The notes under the pieces were generated by a model that did not search any database, was not told the DNA's origin, and saw only the letters and a list, made by a program, of their open reading frames with translations. Positions 25,057-35,227 of a stretch of 64,000 bases of DNA are shown in pieces. The DNA is from Natronoglomus mannanivorans. GTDB taxonomy: Archaea; Halobacteriota; Halobacteria; Halobacteriales; Natrialbaceae. The stretch is taken from contig JAOPKB010000014.1 in assembly GCA_025517485.1 (NCBI GenBank), positions 104,896 through 168,895 on the forward strand, read 5' to 3'. Each line of letters starts with the position of its first letter. The first letter of the stretch is position 1. The translations under genes and the position numbers were made by a program.

Positions 25057-26172
25057 GTGACGCAGCCGGAATCCGGTCGATCTGCAGGCAGAGCCAGAGC
25101 GATGCTCGTCATCCTCGGCGGACTGTACATCGTGTTCGCGCTCGGCCACACGTTCGTCCCCGGTGTCGAGGACGAACCGCTCGGAACCGACATCGCGATG
25201 GCGATTATCGTCGGTATACCCGGATTCGTCCTCCTCTACGGCGGGTATCGGCTGCCGGAGACCGATATTCGACCCGAGGTCTATTCCGTCATCGTCGAGT
25301 GGTGTCTCGGCGGGATCGGGGTAATGGTCGGTCTTCTCGGACTCGTCGCGCTCGCCGCCGAGTTGCGGAACCCTGTCCAGAATATCCTCATCCTCACGGC
25401 GATCGGGAGTGTCGCCGGGTTCGCCGCCGGGACCCACAACGCACGGACCAAAACGCGAGAACTCGAGCTCGAGGAGACGATCGAACGACTCGAGGCGTCG
25501 AACGAACGCTTAGAGCAGTTCGCTTACGCCGCCTCTCACGACCTGCAGGAACCGCTTCGCATGGTCTCGAGTTACCTGCAACTCGTCGAGCGCAGAGCCG
25601 AGCTGTCCGGCGAAACGGAAGAGTTCCTCGAGTACGCCGTCGACGGCGCCGACCGAATGCGGGAGATGATCGACGGACTCCTCGCGTACTCGCGTGTCGA
25701 TAGCCGAGGTTCGCCGCTGGAACCGGTCGACTTGGATACTGTTTTCGAGGGCGTACTCGAGGATATGCAGCTGACGATCGAGGAGTGCGACGCCGAGGTG
25801 ACGTCGGATTCCCTCCCCGAAGTTCGGGGGGACGCCGGGCAGTTGCGCCAGCTCTTTCAAAACCTGCTGGACAACGCGATCGAATATCGTGGCGAATCCA
25901 CACCGCGGATCCACGTCTCCGCCGAACGAACGAATTCGACGTGGGAGGTGTCGGTCCACGACGACGGGATCGGGATCGCTCCCGACGATCAGGAGCGGGT
26001 CTTCGACGTGTTTCAGCGGTTGCACGGCCGTGAGGAACACCCCGGAAGCGGGATCGGGCTCGCACTCGCCGAACGGATCGTCGAACGCCACGGCGGCGAG
26101 ATCTGGGTCGACTCCGAGCCGGGCGATGGATCGACGTTCTCGTTTACGCTCCCCGCTGTGAACGCCCAGTGA
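25057..26172 (+). CDS. Membrane sensor histidine kinase
   Basis: 371 residues from GTG 25057. Four hydrophobic segments within residues 15-125 form a membrane sensor, then a linker coil (ELELEETIERLEASNERLEQ), a HisKA domain with the H box FAYAASHDLQEPLRMVSSYL (His 161) and a HATPase domain: N box FQNLLDNAIEYRG, G1 VHDDGIGIAPDD, F box VFDVFQRLH, G2 GSGIGLALAERIVERHGGEI. The DLQEPLR form of the H box is the phytochrome/bacteriophytochrome-like subclass common in haloarchaea. No response regulator is adjacent, so the partner is elsewhere. Confidence 0.92.
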   Translation: MTQPESGRSAGRARAMLVILGGLYIVFALGHTFVPGVEDEPLGTDIAMAIIVGIPGFVLLYGGYRLPETDIRPEVYSVIVEWCLGGIGVMVGLLGLVALAAELRNPVQNILILTAIGSVAGFAAGTHNARTKTRELELEETIERLEASNERLEQFAYAASHDLQEPLRMVSSYLQLVERRAELSGETEEFLEYAVDGADRMREMIDGLLAYSRVDSRGSPLEPVDLDTVFEGVLEDMQLTIEECDAEVTSDSLPEVRGDAGQLRQLFQNLLDNAIEYRGESTPRIHVSAERTNSTWEVSVHDDGIGIAPDDQERVFDVFQRLHGREEHPGSGIGLALAERIVERHGGEIWVDSEPGDGSTFSFTLPAVNAQ

Positions 26173-26202
26173 TGAGAGACCTCGAGTGCTCAAGGTCGAG
26201 AA

Positions 26203-27204
<1,002 letters not shown>

Positions 27205-27232
27205 CTGTGATCGAAGGTCGTTTCGGTGGTAC

Positions 27233-28390
27233 TCATTCGTGTTGGTATTCTGTCTCCGTCCTATTCAGTCGTTGGGGCCGTTTCGATTGCCCGTCGGACC
27301 GGGATCGAGACTGCGTCTCTACCACACGTTCGACGCGGTCGGCGTCCCACTCCGGATAGCGTTCTTCGACGAACGCGATGCGGTCGGCCCTCGAGAGGGT
27401 CGGTGTGTCGGTGTCTGGACGCTCGGACGACCGGTCGCGGATCCGGTCGACGACCGCTCGGGGTCGGAGCCGACCCGTCGAGACCAGTCCGCAGGCGACG
27501 ATGATCGAGGCGAGGACGAGCAGTTGAGCGAACGGCGCCCCCCGGAACGCCAGCACGGCGCCGACGAGTGGTGGAATGCCGTCCCCGTGGGAGTAATCGA
27601 GAAAGACGGTCTCCGCGTCGGCGTACAGCGCCCGGATGAACACGCCGTTGTCCGGCTCGCCGTACATCGCGTTGACCGTGATACTCGGGTCGCTGACAGC
27701 GACGACCGTTCCGTTCCCGACGGATTCGATACTCGCGACGGGATACGACCGGAGATCCTCCGCCTCCTCGAGGTCGGTGTCCGCCGCGCCCAGATAGGAG
27801 TGGTTGCTCGTCCGTGCGAGGATCGTGACGTCTCCGGCTTCCGTTCCCGGATCGATCGCCGAGGCGTAGTTGAGCGTCAACTGTTCGAACACGTTCGACA
27901 GGCGGTGGTCGCCGGTCGACGTCGCGATCGGCATCCGCGTCGACTCGGCGTACTCGGTCGTATCCCGGAGCAGTTGACCGTCGACGCGTGCCTGCGCGCC
28001 GACACCCTCGAGAAGGTCGTTTCCGGGCTCGCCAAAGTTCTCGAGGACGACTAACGTGCCGCCCCGGTCGACGAAGTCGGCGACTCGCTCGCGATCCTCG
28101 CCCTCGTAGGTGCTCTCGGGGGCGACGACGAACGCGACGGTCTCGTTGGCCTGGGCCGTCTCGTATCGGCTGGTGTCCTGAATGAGCGTCCCGTCGATCT
28201 CGTCGTCGGCTGTCAGCTCCTCCCGGAGGTCCGAGGTGCCGTCCCAGGACGGGTTGTACGGCCCGAAGTCCGTCGCCGACGTGGCGGCGCCGACGCCCAG
28301 TGCGAGCACGAGGACGACCCCGAGCGCGAGGGCGACCGCCTGCGGCCAGTCGAGGCCGAACCCCTCGAGGATACCTCCCTCCCACTTCAT
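27233..28390 (-). CDS. DUF4350-domain membrane protein
   Basis: 385 residues. An N-terminal helix (AVALALGVVLVLALGVGAAT), then an extracytoplasmic domain with the DUF4350 pattern: YETAQANETVAFVVAPESTY, RVADFVDRGGTLVVLENFGE, GTVVAVSDPSITVNAMYGEP, AETVFLDYSHGDGI, followed by a second helix (AQLLVLASIIVACGLV) and a cytoplasmic tail with LSRADRIAFVEERYPEWDAD. The domain resembles class I glutamine-amidotransferase-like folds but shows no catalytic triad. Family members accompany MoxR and DUF58 genes. Confidence 0.85.
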   Translation of the reverse strand: MKWEGGILEGFGLDWPQAVALALGVVLVLALGVGAATSATDFGPYNPSWDGTSDLREELTADDEIDGTLIQDTSRYETAQANETVAFVVAPESTYEGEDRERVADFVDRGGTLVVLENFGEPGNDLLEGVGAQARVDGQLLRDTTEYAESTRMPIATSTGDHRLSNVFEQLTLNYASAIDPGTEAGDVTILARTSNHSYLGAADTDLEEAEDLRSYPVASIESVGNGTVVAVSDPSITVNAMYGEPDNGVFIRALYADAETVFLDYSHGDGIPPLVGAVLAFRGAPFAQLLVLASIIVACGLVSTGRLRPRAVVDRIRDRSSERPDTDTPTLSRADRIAFVEERYPEWDADRVERVVETQSRSRSDGQSKRPQRLNRTETEYQHE

Positions 28391-28466
28391 GAGTTGGCCT
28401 CCGAGTGGGGTTCGGGGTCCCGTCCGTGTTCGTCTCTCCGTCCGCGGACGGATACTGAGCCGCGAG

Positions 28467-28748
28467 TCACCACGGTAACACCTCCGGCGGGAGGATCTCG
28501 AGGATTCGGCGGACGACGATCACGGCGAAGCCGACGATTCCGACGAGAATCGGCCACTTCAGGCGACGGCGCCACCGCGGGGTGACGTTGAACGGGGCGG
28601 TGAGTTCCGTCACGATGAGCAAGCCGATCAGTGAGACGACGAAGAACAGTTCGTAGGAGACCGAGTTCAGCAACGAGAGCACGAGCGCCGACGCTAGGAG
28701 CCACGCGAGAAGTCCGTGAACGAATCGCTGGCGTCTCTGCGTCGGCAT
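28467..28748 (-). CDS. Small membrane protein of the MoxR cluster
   Basis: 93 residues: a basic N-terminus MPTQRRQRF, helix pair FVHGLLAWLLASALVLSLLN / YELFFVVSLIGLLIVTEL, then LTAPFNVTPRWRRRLKWPIL and a third helix ILVGIVGFAVIVVRRILEIL. It is the first gene of the unit running into DUF4350 and MoxR. Small proteins with this topology recur in haloarchaeal DUF58/MoxR loci; a membrane-complex subunit is inferred. Confidence 0.75.
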   Translation of the reverse strand: MPTQRRQRFVHGLLAWLLASALVLSLLNSVSYELFFVVSLIGLLIVTELTAPFNVTPRWRRRLKWPILVGIVGFAVIVVRRILEILPPEVLPW

Positions 28749-28844
28749 CTACGTGGATCCAATCTGGCGACGACCGTAAAGGTAGCGTCCTCCGATGAGT
28801 GGGGCAGGCGATTAGCATGGATCTCGTTTCTATCAGCGACGGAA

Positions 28845-29324
28845 CTACCCCTCGATAAGTGCGAGTTTCTCGCGTTTCTCCGCGGGAATTGGATTGACGT
28901 ATTTCACCTCCTCACTGTCGCAAAGGTCGTCGAAATCACCGTCAGTGGTAATCAGATAATCAGCATCGTACGCGCGAGCGAGGGCGAGGATAAACGAGTC
29001 GTACACGTCGTGGTTTTTCTCTGCGCTGATATCGTAGGCCTCGAGAAGAGTCGTCTCGGTAGCGCTAACGATCCGCGCTGGACTCCTCACGAGTGATTGG
29101 ATAGCATTGCGAGCATCGACTGCATCTACTCCAAAATTGCTCGTCATAAGATACTGCGCTCGTAGCGGGTAGTAATCAAAAATGAGAAGAACGTTTGGCC
29201 CGTCCAAAGCGTTCTGAATCCACGGGTACACATCCTGATAGGCAGGGTGATCGTCGGTAAGCCCAATAGCGAGAACGTTTACGTCGGTGAGAATTGTCAC
29301 CTCTGTCGGGAGAGATTCAGTCAT
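28845..29324 (-). CDS. PIN-domain toxin (VapC-like)
   Basis: 159 residues from ATG 29324 (MTESLPTEVTILTDVNVLAI). The first PIN acidic residue is in LTDVNVLAIGLTDDHPAY; later acidic positions lie in KNHDVYDSFILALARAYDAD and YLITTDGDFDDL. PIN toxins are Mg2+-dependent ribonucleases. A strong Shine-Dalgarno sequence (GAGGAGGG) seven bases before ATG 29324 supports this start over GTG 29339, which overlaps the antitoxin stop. Second gene of an antitoxin-toxin pair. Confidence 0.85.
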   Translation of the reverse strand: MTESLPTEVTILTDVNVLAIGLTDDHPAYQDVYPWIQNALDGPNVLLIFDYYPLRAQYLMTSNFGVDAVDARNAIQSLVRSPARIVSATETTLLEAYDISAEKNHDVYDSFILALARAYDADYLITTDGDFDDLCDSEEVKYVNPIPAEKREKLALIEG

Positions 29325-29335
29325 GTGAGCCCTCC

Positions 29336-29605
29336 TCACCGATCCTTCGGCCCGAATAGCGCTTTACCCGCATCAGTTGGCGTGGTGTTTTCCCAGTCGT
29401 CCCGTCCTGCCGTTGCCGTCTCCAGTTTCGCACTCGGTTTCGGATTGACCTCGAGGACAGATCCAACGAGGGTCGCCGGAACTTCATCATTCGACTCGAT
29501 TCCGAGTTGGTCTCTGATCTTTTTGGGGAGGGTTACCCGTCCTCGGTCATCAACCTTGAGTGTGAGTTCCTCTCCGTAGTTCGCTTCGAACGACGTTTTT
29601 CCCAT
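29336..29605 (-). CDS. AbrB/MazE-type antitoxin
   Basis: 89 residues. The swapped-hairpin AbrB fold is read from LTLKVDDRGRVTLPKKIRDQ LGI, with the conserved D-x-x-G-R-V-x-(L/I)-P core; the C-terminal half is the flexible toxin-neutralizing part. It would repress its own operon and bind the PIN toxin encoded directly downstream. Confidence 0.88.
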   Translation of the reverse strand: MGKTSFEANYGEELTLKVDDRGRVTLPKKIRDQLGIESNDEVPATLVGSVLEVNPKPSAKLETATAGRDDWENTTPTDAGKALFGPKDR

Positions 29606-29722
29606 TTTTCATCACCAATTACCCACTACCTCACTGACATACAAAACCCTTGTGTTCCCTACTGTGCCCGGTCGTACCGTCGGAGTGAGAGAATCTCGGT
29701 CGGAGCGATTCGCGGCGTCGAC

Positions 29723-29872
29723 TTAGCCGATACGAACGAGTTTGTCGCCCCAGCACTCTTCGCAGGTCCCGCTATCCGGACCGTACGTACACCGGCAGAT
29801 CGGACATTGAAAGATCGGTTGTTCGGAGTCAGTTCGCGTCGAACGGGGGATGAGTCGTTTGAACGGGTTCAC
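29723..29872 (-). CDS. Micro zinc-ribbon protein
   Basis: 49 residues from GTG 29872 (MNPFKRLIPRSTRTDSEQPI). Two pairs, CPIC and CEEC, spaced by 14 residues, make a treble-clef or ribbon zinc site: FQCPICRCTYGPDSGTCEEC. The frame stays open upstream to 29947 without coding character. The arginine-rich start is unusual for a halophile and would suit nucleic-acid binding. Confidence 0.6.
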   Translation of the reverse strand: MNPFKRLIPRSTRTDSEQPIFQCPICRCTYGPDSGTCEECWGDKLVRIG

Positions 29873-30048
29873 GGTCGTCAGTAGCGTGCCAGCTACGTCC
29901 CACTCGAGACATTCTATTCTAAAATACCTTCTAGCAATCCTATCCAAACGATCGGATTCTCGAGGGAAACGACACGAAAGAGCGCCTCGAGGTCGTCGAG
30001 AACGAACGTGAGGCGCGTCGAGCAGCGCGCAGTCCGCACTGCTGACGA

Positions 30049-31296
30049 TCAGAGATGCTCGAGGGCAGGCGCCCGCCCGACGCGCCAGCCGGCGATCGCC
30101 GCGGCGACGGTACCGATGCCGATGGCGATGGCCAGCCCACCGAGGTAGATTGGCTCGGCGGTCTGGACCAGCCCGTCGAAGCCGACGACGAGCGCTGCGA
30201 GTCGGTTGAGCACGTCGACCATCGGTGCCGTCAGGAGGACGGCGATCACGCCACCGAGGGTGCCGATGATCAGCCCCTGGCCGATCACCGTGACGACCAG
30301 CGTCGACGCCGAGATTCCCTGCGCTTTCAGCGCGGCGAACTCCTGGCGCTGTTGATAGACGACTAACCCCAGTAGCGCCACGGTGAGCGCGATCCCGGCA
30401 CCGACCGCGAGCACGACCAGCGCGATCGCTCCCGCGAGGACGAGCACTTGCTCCTGGAGGGTGGCCTCGAGTTGCTCGCTGTTGGTCCGAATCTCGTACT
30501 CGGGGTAGGCTTCCTGAAGGTCCGCCTGCACGGCCTCGACGTCCGCGTCGTCGTCGACGGAGACCGTGATGAACGTCGCCGGTTCGGTCCCGGTGTTCGA
30601 AGTGATCTGGTGGAGTTCGCTCAGTCGGATGGTGACCGTCGGCGTCCCCAACATCTGTTCGTAGGTCGGCGAGTAGCCGACGACCGTAAACTCGTTGTCT
30701 CGAGCCGCGGCGAGGGAGCCACCGACGTGGAGCGTGTCCCCGATGGAGACGTTCAGGTCGCGTGCGGTCTCCCTGTCGAGGAGGATTTCGTGGGTCATCT
30801 CCCCCTCGTAGGTTCCACCCGCGTAGTGTGGGTCACCGCGGAGATCCTCGCCCTCGTCGATACTGATGGACGATCCCCCGCCGGTGACCCCGGTCGCGAT
30901 GAACGTCCGGAAGTCCTCGTCCGGGCCGGTGGCGACGTAGACCGTCTCGAAACTCATCGGAATCGTGTTGTCCACACCGTCGTGGGTCGCCATCTCGTCG
31001 GCGACCGCCCGCGAGTTCTGCAACGAGTTCTCGAAGCCGCCGCCGCCGACCGCCGTGAGCCGCGTTTCGCCCGCGGTCACCCACAGGTCGCGGTCGGCGG
31101 CGTCGAACTGGGCCTGTCCCGTTTCGAGGACGCCCAGACCGACCCCGGCGAGCAGCGTGGTCGCGAGCACCGCGAGGACGATGCCGAGGACCGCGAGCCC
31201 GAGTCGGAGTTTGTGGTGGCGCAACTGGGCGATAGTGAGCCCACCGGCCGCCCAGAGGCGTCTGCCGGTCCGAAGGAACCAGCGTGCAGGGTTCAC
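30049..31296 (-). CDS. ABC transporter permease, MacB/FtsX family (second)
   Basis: 415 residues from GTG 31296, which has a good ribosome-binding site (GGAGGTG). One N-terminal helix (LGLAVLGIVLAVLATTLLAG), a 230-residue periplasmic-type (extracytoplasmic) domain beginning QFDAADRDLWVTAGETRL, then three C-terminal FtsX helices (VLVLAGAIALVVLAVGAGIA; LIIGTLGGVIAVLLTAPMVD; GGLAIAIGIGTVAAAIAG) including the ALKAQGISASTLV coupling region. Such permeases work in pairs with one ATPase to export lipids, lipoproteins or peptides. Last gene of a three-gene operon. Confidence 0.9.
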   Translation of the reverse strand: MNPARWFLRTGRRLWAAGGLTIAQLRHHKLRLGLAVLGIVLAVLATTLLAGVGLGVLETGQAQFDAADRDLWVTAGETRLTAVGGGGFENSLQNSRAVADEMATHDGVDNTIPMSFETVYVATGPDEDFRTFIATGVTGGGSSISIDEGEDLRGDPHYAGGTYEGEMTHEILLDRETARDLNVSIGDTLHVGGSLAAARDNEFTVVGYSPTYEQMLGTPTVTIRLSELHQITSNTGTEPATFITVSVDDDADVEAVQADLQEAYPEYEIRTNSEQLEATLQEQVLVLAGAIALVVLAVGAGIALTVALLGLVVYQQRQEFAALKAQGISASTLVVTVIGQGLIIGTLGGVIAVLLTAPMVDVLNRLAALVVGFDGLVQTAEPIYLGGLAIAIGIGTVAAAIAGWRVGRAPALEHL

Positions 31297-31339
31297 TGGC
31301 GGACACCTCCGGACCCAGAGGTCGTGTAACGGCCGTCGA

Positions 31340-32548
31340 TCACTGCGGAACACCTCCGGTGACCCGGCGGGTGACGAGCAGGAGCACCGGGAGCGAGCAG
31401 ATGCCGATGAGGACGGCGACGACGACGCCGTAGAGTCCGAAGATCGGGTGCGAGAACGCGATCGGTTCGGACGTCAGCGTCCGCATCGCGAGCTCGTTCG
31501 TGAGTCTGATCCCCGCGAGCCCGCCGATCGCGCCGACGATCCCACCGATGGCCGTCGTCGCGAGAATCTGGACCGCGATAATCCCGAGTTGCGTCCGACT
31601 CGAGAGCCCGATCGCCGACATCGTCGCCAGTTGCGTCCGGTCGGCGACGAGTTCGAGGCCCATCGTGGTGACGACGAACAGCGTCCCGATCGAGATCGCG
31701 ACCACGAACGCGGTCAACGCGAGCGCGACCGACAGATCCGAGTCCATCGTCTGGCTCGCGGTCATCTCCGAGCGAGAGTTGACCGTCGAGGAGGGGTAGA
31801 CGTCCTCGAGGTCCGCCCTGACCGCGGGATCGTTGGTCCCGACGACGAACTGGTCGGCCGAGTCGTGAGCGGTGGCACCGGTGAGCGTCTGGAGTTCGCT
31901 CAACTGGACGACCGCCGTCGGAACGTCGCCGACAGCGGAGGACGTGTCGCCGTCGACCGACGTCACCGCGAACGAGGTGTTGCCACCGATCGTCAGTTGG
32001 TCGCCCTCGGTGGCGTCGAGCGTCGCGCCGGCGCTCCTCGAGAGGGCGACCTCGCCGGTCCACTCGCCGTCGTTGTAGTAGGGATCGTGATGAGAGAGTC
32101 CAGTCACGTTCACGCCGCTTATCTGGTCGACGCCCCCATCGTTGACGATCCCGACGACGAGGACGTACTCGGTCGACTCGGCGGAGCTGACTCTGAGAAC
32201 CTGTGAGAGCACCGGACTCACCGAGTCGACGCCCTCCGTCGCCCGGATCGTCTCGGCGGTCTCGTGGACCGAGCCGAACTGTGGGGCGTCCGTCGAGACC
32301 AGCGGGGAACTCGAGCCGCCGGACTCGGGAACGATCCAGTAGTCGATGCCGTCGTCTTGCACCGTCGTTCCCCCGGTCAGCCCCATACCGATCCCGGTGA
32401 CGACGAGCAAGAGCGTGATCGCGACGGCGACGCCGAGCACGCTAAAGCGGACCCGCTGTCTGGCCGTGTGGGTCGTCCGCGCGAGGGTTCGGCGCATTCC
32501 GACGGCGGCCACGCCGTACCACCGGGCGAGCAGCGTTCGAAGGCTCAT
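31340..32548 (-). CDS. ABC transporter permease, MacB/FtsX family (first)
   Basis: 402 residues from ATG 32548. Helix 1 RFSVLGVAVAITLLLVVTGI, then the extracytoplasmic MacB-like domain (GIDYWIVPESGGSSSPLVST), and three C-terminal helices with TQLATMSAIGLSSRTQLGII. The start overlaps the ATPase stop by 4 bp (ATGA). Topology and length equal its sister permease, and the two presumably form a heterodimer. Confidence 0.9.
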   Translation of the reverse strand: MSLRTLLARWYGVAAVGMRRTLARTTHTARQRVRFSVLGVAVAITLLLVVTGIGMGLTGGTTVQDDGIDYWIVPESGGSSSPLVSTDAPQFGSVHETAETIRATEGVDSVSPVLSQVLRVSSAESTEYVLVVGIVNDGGVDQISGVNVTGLSHHDPYYNDGEWTGEVALSRSAGATLDATEGDQLTIGGNTSFAVTSVDGDTSSAVGDVPTAVVQLSELQTLTGATAHDSADQFVVGTNDPAVRADLEDVYPSSTVNSRSEMTASQTMDSDLSVALALTAFVVAISIGTLFVVTTMGLELVADRTQLATMSAIGLSSRTQLGIIAVQILATTAIGGIVGAIGGLAGIRLTNELAMRTLTSEPIAFSHPIFGLYGVVVAVLIGICSLPVLLLVTRRVTGGVPQ

Positions 32549-33330
32549 GTCTCCGTCCCGGACGGGGCTCGAGCGGTCGCTTCCTCGTCGATCCGACCGT
32601 CACGCAGACGGACCACGCGGTCGGCGATGTCGAGCGTCGGCTGGTCGTGTGAGGCGAGGACGACCGCTCGATCGTCGGCGACGCGTTCGAACTGCTCGAG
32701 GACCGTGAGCCCCGTTTCCGTGTCGAGTTCGCCGGTCGGTTCGTCGGCGATCACCAGCGTCGGATCCGTCACCAGCGCGCGGGCGATGGCGACGCGCTGT
32801 TGTTCGCCGCCGCTCAGTTCGCCCGGTCGGTGAGTGACGCGATCCTCGAGGCCGACTCGCTCGAGGAGTTCCGTCGCACGGTGTCGCCGTTCGCTCTTGG
32901 AGACGCCCAGTTCGACCAGCGGGAGGGCGACGTTGCCCCGCGCCGAGAGCGAATCCAGTAAATGAAAGTGCTGGAAGACGATCCCGACGTGCTCGAGGCG
33001 GAGGCGTGTTCGTTTGCGAGTCGAGAGGGTCCCGAGGTCGGTCCCCTGGAAGGTGACCGTCCCCTCGCTGGGGAGTTCGAGGCCCGCCAGCAGGTGGAGG
33101 AGCGTGGATTTGCCGCTGCCGCTCGGACCGGCGAGGCCGACGATCTCGTTCGATCCGATGGCGAGGGAGACGTCCTCGAGCGCGGTCACTTCTGGCGGAG
33201 TCGAACGGCCGAACAGCCGGCCGACGCGCCCGGGTTCAGATCCGCGTCGGTATCGTTTCGTAACGCCGTCGGCTCGAGCGATCGGGGGTGGAGAATCCCG
33301 TTGGGATCCGGACCGGACAGCCATAGACAT
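32545..33330 (-). CDS. ABC transporter ATPase, LolD/MacB type
   Basis: 261 residues. Walker A GLAGPSGSGKSTLLHLLAGL, Q loop GIVFQHFHLLDSLSARGNVA, signature GELSGGEQQRVAIARALV, Walker B TLVIADEPTGELD, H loop VVLASHDQPT. The N-terminus has an extra 30 residues including RYRRGSEPGRVGRLFGRS. First gene of the three-gene export operon. Substrate unknown. Confidence 0.92.
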   Translation of the reverse strand: MSMAVRSGSQRDSPPPIARADGVTKRYRRGSEPGRVGRLFGRSTPPEVTALEDVSLAIGSNEIVGLAGPSGSGKSTLLHLLAGLELPSEGTVTFQGTDLGTLSTRKRTRLRLEHVGIVFQHFHLLDSLSARGNVALPLVELGVSKSERRHRATELLERVGLEDRVTHRPGELSGGEQQRVAIARALVTDPTLVIADEPTGELDTETGLTVLEQFERVADDRAVVLASHDQPTLDIADRVVRLRDGRIDEEATARAPSGTET

Positions 33331-33778
33331 GTACAGAGGGTGGCGTCCATTAACTGTCTCGGTTCACCGATAATACACGTCCAGTGACCGGAACCAGCGC
33401 GTCGACACGGGACTGCTTTCGAGGCGGTCGACTCGAGTGGACGAGACTCTCGCTCGATATTCGAATCGACCTCGTCCGAGAAATACCGTTAGTTATTCGA
33501 AATACTACTGGCGAAAGCGAATAAACCGGAACTATTCGCCTCGAATCCGTTATAGTATCGAGAATTTAGAAGAGATTGGCCAAAGAGTATAAGATTCTGA
33601 AATAACCATACCCAAGTGACACATTAACAGGTATGAATTTCTTATGTACCGACTCGGCTCTGGATGAGCCGATAGAGGGGGATCCGGAAAGCAACCGTCA
33701 CCAGACGAACCGTCGCACACGATGTACGAGCAGTCGGTTACGAATCGCCGACTCACGGGTTTCAACGGGTGAGAGACG
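33331..33778. other. Intergenic promoter region between divergent units
   Basis: About 450 bp, AT-rich in the middle (33480-33660), separating the ABC operon from the GTPase unit. It contains no gene I can support. Several TTATTCG/TATAAG-like boxes (for example AGTATAAGATT near 33586) could be archaeal promoters. The length and composition suggest regulation of the GTPase pair. Confidence 0.45.
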
Positions 33779-35224
33779 GTGGTGAGACAAACGTTACTAC
33801 TCGCCCTTCGACGACACGGCGAGAAACTGGCGCTACTCGCGTACCTCGGGTTGACGGTCGCCGTGACGCCGACGCTGGCCAGACTGTTCGGGACCGCTTG
33901 GGAGGAGAGTCACGTCCTGCGCTCGGTGATCGAATTTCGATTGCTCGCCGGGATCAGTCAGGACGTCATCAATATCGTCTTTCTCGGTTTCGTCGGTGGA
34001 TTGCTCGTCCTGATGACGCTCGACCGGAAGAAACACTGGCAAGCGTTTCTTCTCTGGGTCGGTCTCGGGGTCACGCTGTACGTCCTGCACTCGATGGGAT
34101 TGTTCGTCCCGGACGTCAACGGTGCCGAAGAGGCGGTCTGGTTCGTTCCGGGGCTCGTACTCGGGCTCCTGTTCGGCGGAGGCACGAAGACGCTTCGACT
34201 CCAGCCGACCGGTCCGACCGAGTTCCGCCGGGCGGCCTGGGGCGTCTACGCCGTTCTGGTCGGTCTCGTCGTCGTCTCGTTGCTCGAGGCCCACCTCGTC
34301 TATCCGGAATTCATCGAGGTGACCGAGGGAGGATTCGCGATCCTCGCGGTCGATAGTTCGTCGGTGTCGCTTCGGAGTGACGGTCTCCTCTTGAACGTCG
34401 TCGCTGCGGGCGTCGCCGTCACCGCGGTCAGACGGTTCGCAAGGTACGATTCGGACGATAGCTTCTTCGTCCTGGGCCCGCCCGCCTCGGGGAAGAGTCT
34501 GCTCTTGATCGGAGCGTATCTCGAAGCGCTCGACCGAGATGCGGACAAACAACGCGGCAAACGAGAGGCGTTGAATCCGAGCCAGGACCTGATGGAACTC
34601 GTCGAGAATCTCGATCGAGACGCCACGGACTGGATCGTCGAAGCGACTGGTCGCAGCGAACTCAAAGATCTCGAATTCCAGTTCGTGAAGGGGACGCTCT
34701 TCCCGAAGAACGTGACCGTCTCGAGCGTCGATTACGCGGGCGAACATCTCAGTCGGATTCCGGACTCGTTGCGAGGAGAGATCGATCGTTCCGACGAAGA
34801 ACTGGAGCGATTGACGAGCGGGATTCAGGGGGCCAACAGACTCATTCTCCTGATCGACATCGAGCGGTTCGTCAACAACGAGGGGCTCGGCATCGCCGAG
34901 TACTTCAGCATCCTCGAGGCGGCCGAGGACAAGGGGGTCGTCGTCGTCGCGACGAAAGCCGACATTCTCGCCGATCAGTTCTGGGAAGAGACGGAGAACG
35001 ATCCGCAGGAGTCGTTCGACGAGTTCAAGGGATTCGTCGAAGAGCAACTCTGTCAGAGCCAGCAGTTCAGCAGTCTCCTTCGACAGACTCCTGGTGCGGA
35101 GGTCCATCCGGTGTACTACGAGACGACGGTCAACGACGACGGGGAGCGAGTCCCGGTCCGCGACGACAACGGGTCGGTCGTGACGGTCGGATTCAAACGG
35201 CTCCTCAACAGGCTCGGAGAGTAA
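33779..35224 (+). CDS. Polytopic membrane protein with a GTPase-like P-loop domain
   Basis: 481 residues from GTG 33779. Residues 15-215 hold six hydrophobic segments (ALLAYLGLTVAVTPTL; VINIVFLGFVGGLLVLM; AFLLWVGLGVTLYVL; WFVPGLVLGLLFGGG; GVYAVLVGLVVVSLLE; GLLLNVVAAGVAV). The cytoplasmic domain has G1 VLGPPASGKS (232-240), a G3-like VDYAG (DxxG, 318-321), a hydrophobic strand LILLIDIERF, and G4 VVVVATKAD (TKxD, 392-395). This order is that of a TRAFAC-type GTPase, resembling the 'double-GTPase' families proposed for bacterial conflict systems. Partner gene starts 3 bp after the stop. The membrane fusion is unusual; function unknown. Confidence 0.8.
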   Translation: MVRQTLLLALRRHGEKLALLAYLGLTVAVTPTLARLFGTAWEESHVLRSVIEFRLLAGISQDVINIVFLGFVGGLLVLMTLDRKKHWQAFLLWVGLGVTLYVLHSMGLFVPDVNGAEEAVWFVPGLVLGLLFGGGTKTLRLQPTGPTEFRRAAWGVYAVLVGLVVVSLLEAHLVYPEFIEVTEGGFAILAVDSSSVSLRSDGLLLNVVAAGVAVTAVRRFARYDSDDSFFVLGPPASGKSLLLIGAYLEALDRDADKQRGKREALNPSQDLMELVENLDRDATDWIVEATGRSELKDLEFQFVKGTLFPKNVTVSSVDYAGEHLSRIPDSLRGEIDRSDEELERLTSGIQGANRLILLIDIERFVNNEGLGIAEYFSILEAAEDKGVVVVATKADILADQFWEETENDPQESFDEFKGFVEEQLCQSQQFSSLLRQTPGAEVHPVYYETTVNDDGERVPVRDDNGSVVTVGFKRLLNRLGE

Positions 35225-35227
35225 TAC

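Noticed and set aside
33580..33620. AT-rich stretch considered as a replication origin
   Set aside because: No Orc1/Cdc6 gene and no repeated ORB-like motifs nearby; better explained as promoter DNA.
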